Shown here piece by piece: positions 50,601-56,600 of a stretch of 64,000 nucleotides of DNA. Each line of letters starts with the position of its first letter. Positions within the stretch are counted from its first letter, which is position 1. The notes under the pieces are model-generated. The model searched no databases, was not told where the DNA came from, and saw only the letters and a list, made by a program, of their open reading frames with translations. The position numbers and the translations under genes are program-made. Origin of the DNA: Phorcus lineatus (Eukaryota > Mollusca > Gastropoda > Trochida > Trochidae); NCBI GenBank assembly GCA_921293015.1, contig OV121092.1:5834001-5898000 (forward strand), written 5' to 3'.

Positions 50601-53600
50601 AAAACAAACTTGTTAAGATTTATGTGGTATTGAATTTAATTTCATACTAATTAACAGAGGTATTAATGTCCTTTTTAAAATCCAAAGGGTCAAAAAATTA
50701 GGTAATTTCTTGAAGCAAATTTGTTGGATTAATTCAAGATTATTAAAATGAATTTATAACACACAAAATTTGGGTTTACTTCCCAAAAAACCAATAAAAC
50801 ATATATTCTGATATTTTGATTATCACAATTTCTATGAATTCTTTTTAAAAGTTACTTGAACAATATGACATCAACTACAAATCAAATCTTTCGAGGATTT
50901 TTAAATCAGCAAACATAACATCAAACTAAATATGTTGATAAAAATAAAAGACATCTAAAATGATGATTTCTATGATTACAATAAAATACAAATCAACAGA
51001 ATCAGTTTATTACTAATTAAATAAATCAATACCACTTTTTATATTTCCATCCAATCTATAACAAACAATGTAAGCAAGGTCAAAGCACTGTTGGGAAAAG
51101 ATCAAAGCTTGGCTTAATTTGAACACCATGGGTTTTAGCATAAAAATGTCTGCAACCAATGTAGAGGATACGGTTGATCATTGAAAAACGTTTGTCTCCA
51201 ATGTTAAACCTGCCGAAATGGCTTCTATTGTTTGGTGCCAATTAGGCATCTCACCAGCCAATTCTTTGACACCTCTCAGATGTGAACTTTTGTGTGAAAA
51301 CATTTGGAGCTAGTTTCATGTGGGCGAAATTTAGAAAAACAAAATGGCCTCCCAGCTGGTTCCCTTCCCATCTGTTTCTTGGTTTCTTCATATCGTAATG
51401 GATACTGGCCCATTGTAGTAAAGCAATTCATTAAGCGCTACAAATATGACTTTCTGTTCCTGAAAAATTCACTTATGGTCTTTAATAACCATATTTCATT
51501 ATGAATATAACCATAATCACATTGTACTAATACAGATTCTCAACAACCTATACATCATAAAGTTCAATACAAGGTAAACATCCCCAGTACAAGAAAAACT
51601 AGCTCCATGGTCAACAACTGAAGACATCGCTTTGAAATTTTCAAAAATTAAATCAGTTCACCAAATCTTGTTTATAAATGTGATTTACCTGGAAACGAAC
51701 AATTTCAATAACGTGCATGGAAATGGAATTCAAAGAGTCATCGTCAGATCTCAGTAAAGGCCCTGAACTTAGTCTCTAATAACAAACCCAATACTCAAAA
51801 AAATTACATATATGTTCATTCATTCATTCACTCATTCATTCATTTATTCATTCAGCCATTCATGTATTATTTCATTAAACTCAATGTTATCATATTCTCT
51901 ATAAAACTCAAAGTAAACCTCAAAATTAAGTTTTTGAAGGGCATTTAAAAGTATCATACTTGATTTACAAAAGCAACTTCTTTTTGGAGAAACGTCACAA
52001 AATTTGTGAGTATATTTTTTCTCTTTTTCACCTGATGAAGGAGTAAGCATATATTTGGAAATGTTAAAGAAGTTGTTATCCAGAAAATCTTGCTGTTCAA
52101 ACCTCAAAATGTAATTTAGTAAATTTTAATGCAACTGAATTCAAGAAAACCAAAATGGCTGCTGTGTCTTTGCTTATTGCAATATGGTGGCAATAATTTC
52201 CGTGGATCAGTTTCCGACCTACAAGGATTGTTTAGAGTCAGGATTTGGGTTACAATGGGAAAACAGAGAAGTAGAAACATGCGGGGATCAGACAGGGTTT
52301 GGGATCAACATCTCACAACACTGCCACTCCCAGCAATGGTGTAGGGGCATTTGAATAACAAACTGCGGAATGTGAGATCAAACCTAATTGTATGCTTGTG
52401 TGTTTTTTGGGGATTTAAATTAGAATTAATCTGTTTAATGATATAACTGAAGCTGTACTATATGTACCCTGAATTTTAGGATGGATATAAAGTTAAGAGT
52501 AATGGCAAATTCAGTTGGATCAAGTTTGGATCAAGTTTCAAAACAGCCATAAGGGACTAATGAACGGTAGCTTGTAAGAGAAAAGCATGGCTAAATAACA
52601 TTCAGAATTTGTTAATAAAAAACCCCAGTTACTTTGTGTAGTTCAACAATGTACCATAGATCGTCTAATTTTAAGATAATGATAATAGTTTTCTGTTTCA
52701 GAAATTCTAAATTCATCTGATGACCCTGGCACCAAGTTTAATTGATTATCTAAGAAATGCTCCAAAAGTGAATTTTTTTATCATAGAAGGGACAGAACTC
52801 TTTTGCAGTCGTAATATAGATTTTTCGGACATTGAATGTGATAAAAGATTTTCCACACAATATAAAATATCCTGTAGGCAAGACTCAGTGACAAATTGTA
52901 ACCTTTGTAGTCACTAAAGATATGCAATAAATTTGATCTTACTAAGATTGACCCTCAAACTCCTTTGAACTGAAAATCACATTAACTTCCATGAAATGAT
53001 GATTCGATAAGAAGAGTTATGACCGAGCACTGTTAACCAACCAAATGTAGAAAAACAAAGTGCACTATCCAATGAAGACATTAGTATGCAGAGAGTAAAG
53101 AAAATTACAGGCATTCACGTCAAATACCCACAAATCTTATATTGTATCATGGGAGATCGCAAGCGTGTACTTTGTATGCTGTGGCATGTATTTGTAAGTC
53201 TTCTGACCCTTGCTTGCACTGTACGGTTGAAGAACTGGATGTTGGTTGGAGATGCGGCAAATAACCATAATGAGTGCTAAACAAATTGAATGAGGACAAG
53301 GGTTAAATCACCTCTTCAAAGAATCGGGGTTCATTTACAAGAAAACTTTCTAACTGGATGTCGATATTGGAAATCATTTTGCCCTTCCGGAATGCTGTTA
53401 TGAAATTTGATGATTTTCCAATGTACTAGTTGCACTCGATTCAAAATGGCCGGTATGGAAATATGATACATAACTATGGTCACTTTTCAGTCATAATTAT
53501 CAATCAGCTTGATAATAATGGTTCACAACCAGCCGTAGTGGCTTGTACAGCGGTGCAGAATCTCGCAATCAATCAAAACTGATGCCGATAATCTCTTGAA

Positions 53601-56600
53601 TCTCGTCTGGGCTTTGTTCACTGGGCGACTAAACATGCTACAGAATCAGCCACGGCTTCCATAAAATATATGCACATGGCCACCATTTTCATGTAAAACC
53701 TAATAATGTTTCGGTAATCGCCTATCCACTCTACACATTTTGGGACCCTATCAAAGCATATTAGGTTATTTTCTATAGTACGTGCACCTAACCCTTCTAA
53801 TTTGTGACTGACGTCAAAATGATCGAACTTTATCTGAATAAAGTTTCAATTTCACTGAGGCATGTACAATATGGTCGCCTGTACCTGAAAGGATAATTAA
53901 TTCTGTCACATTAGGTGTCGATTTCAAAGTAAATCAAGGTGCCAATTCAAATATGTCAACTTTTTTAACCTTGCATACCTTATTGGAAAAAACTCCTGTA
54001 TAGTACGTTTATCTACCAATGTTTGAAAGGAAAATTAATTCTGTCAACTTAGTTGTCAATTAAGATCAATCATTTGTCCATTAAATACTATCAATTAATT
54101 CAACATCAGCAATGACAGATTGACAAGGACAGCCCTTAACATGTATACTACATCAACTGGCACATTGAATAAATTTAACTCTTTTACTTTCAGGCATCAA
54201 TTTCAAACTTTAAATAAACAATACAGAATAAAGTTTCAACATCACATGTGCATGTATATTTCTTTGTCCATTTCCTACAAGGTAATGTACGTGTCAGTTT
54301 AGGTGTAAATTTCAACATAAATCAGCCTATCAATCTAATTACTTGTGTGTTATTCTAAAATTACATGAAAGTATAAATCTAACCATGTTAATGACAACAT
54401 GTAACTTCAAAAAGGAAAACGTTTAAACAAAGATGTGTTGATTTACAGTGAGGTGTTGATTGCCAATAAACACCTCAGGGACAACTATTTGATTTCCTTT
54501 TGCCAAGAGAACTAGTGAATGACCAATTGCAACAGTTGGATAAGTTCATGGTATAATATTCATAATCATAATTAATATCAAAGTGATCCACGTTTACCAA
54601 ACCTTTCTTTGCAGTGTCCCAAGTATCAAAAAACTCATTTACTTACAACTAAAATATATAGAATCACCAAATATATTTCAATAATGATTTATTGAAACAA
54701 TGTATTGACTAACAGATTATCATCATCATTGATGATGCAAAATATGATAGGTACAACCATGTAACAATAATTGATATCAACTATATATAACAAGCTAGAC
54801 TTCATGAGTTAATCAAATTTAAGACAAATAAATCACAAAAAGATTTTCCATATATCACATTAAAATGTCTGCCAGCTAATACAGAGAACTTGGTAACATG
54901 GTAATTAAATGAAATGAACACTGAAGTAGACGTTTACGTTACCCATGATGCACCAGGTGTGTTAGTCAAATGACACCTGGTGGTCTGTTTCTTATAATTC
55001 GTTCAACGCCAATCTCGGAGAAATCACTTGCTGGGAATCTCAGATAAATCCTTAATCAAATCATTTTATATCCTAAATATACCATTAATTTAATATTTAA
55101 AAATTGAGCCATTCATCTAGGTATAATTAGATTAGATTCTAAATTCTACAGATTTTGAGAAATAATTAATTAATCTCTGATACATACAACTTAATTCATA
55201 ATATATATTTTCATTGGTGGTTGATAAAAAAGGAACTTTCATATTCGATAATATGCTTAATTAACATTTCATTTTCAATGGTTTCTGACTTAAGTCCAAG
55301 TGAATCTCTGTTCTTCAAGATAATCATATCATACATCATATAACACTGATAATTATAGGTAATAATGAACACAAAGTATCATATCATATCCCTTTTAAGA
55401 AATATTCACACTTACTGATTTAAGTATGCGTCCATGCAATGTCAACTTTAATTTCAAATGGGACAAGAAATCTGTATATTTTCTTCATTTTTCTTCAATA
55501 ATTGAAACCGTTGTGATGATAAAGCGTAGCTGAATAAAGATGGGAAATTTTGGTTATGGCTAGACTTATTTAGTATGTCAGAACTTTCAGCACTAGAAAA
55601 AGTAATTTATTTTTGTCAAAGACACTAGATTTTCATAAGAAAACAGGTAAATGGAATAAGATGGACTGAAGAAGAAAAAGGTATGAGAAAATTTTACATT
55701 TAAGGCTTTAAGGTAAATTGAAGGATGTGATTATAACATCATATGCACTAGAGAATATGGTGGACATTGTCGAAATTTAAAATCTAACTCTTCCAGGTAA
55801 ATTAGAGGTATAATTTCTATGAATTTCCAATAAATACAATTTGAGATCAGTATGCAAAATAGATGTGGGAATATGAACATTTCAATCTAAGAAACTAAGA
55901 CAGTGAAGGGAAAAGAGGTCCACTCATTTTGAAACATTTCACAAAGTCACATGAACTGGGTCTCTTAAAATAAACTATATATATAGATATATTTAAAAAA
56001 ATATTTTGACAAATAGTTTTCCATAAACCCTAATAAGAAAGTTAATCATTGTTTGCTTTTCATTTATATATATATGAGTAATAGATAATATTGTATGATG
56101 ACCAAATTAACAGACATACATACTACGTATACTCTTGTAAAATGTTGTTGACCATGTATTTTTCATATTAAAAATACAATAATTACTAGTTTTGAGCACA
56201 AGCATTAGTGATTATATTATCTTGCACCTTTCTGGATTAATATTGAACATTATAATGAAGACAAAGAATTAAAAAATTGGCGGGAAAAATCCTTAGCTTA
56301 AAGGTTGTGGAAAGGGTAGGTGTTTAATACCTTTGGATCAAATCTTTTGTAGAAAGAGTTTGATTTTTAACACAGTTGACTACATTTGCTCAAACTGGAC
56401 CAAGTTTAAAACATAAAACTATGATTATTAATCTTAGGGGTTAGGAAAAGGTCAATCAGATTTTTGACTTGCACAACGAGACAATTCATTTGATAAAGGA
56501 CTGGTAATTAAATGAGAGCAACTTGTACCGCATGATAAAGATTTGATAAAGAAACACTAATTAAGTCATGCACAGATGAAGCGGTACAATACGATAAGAG

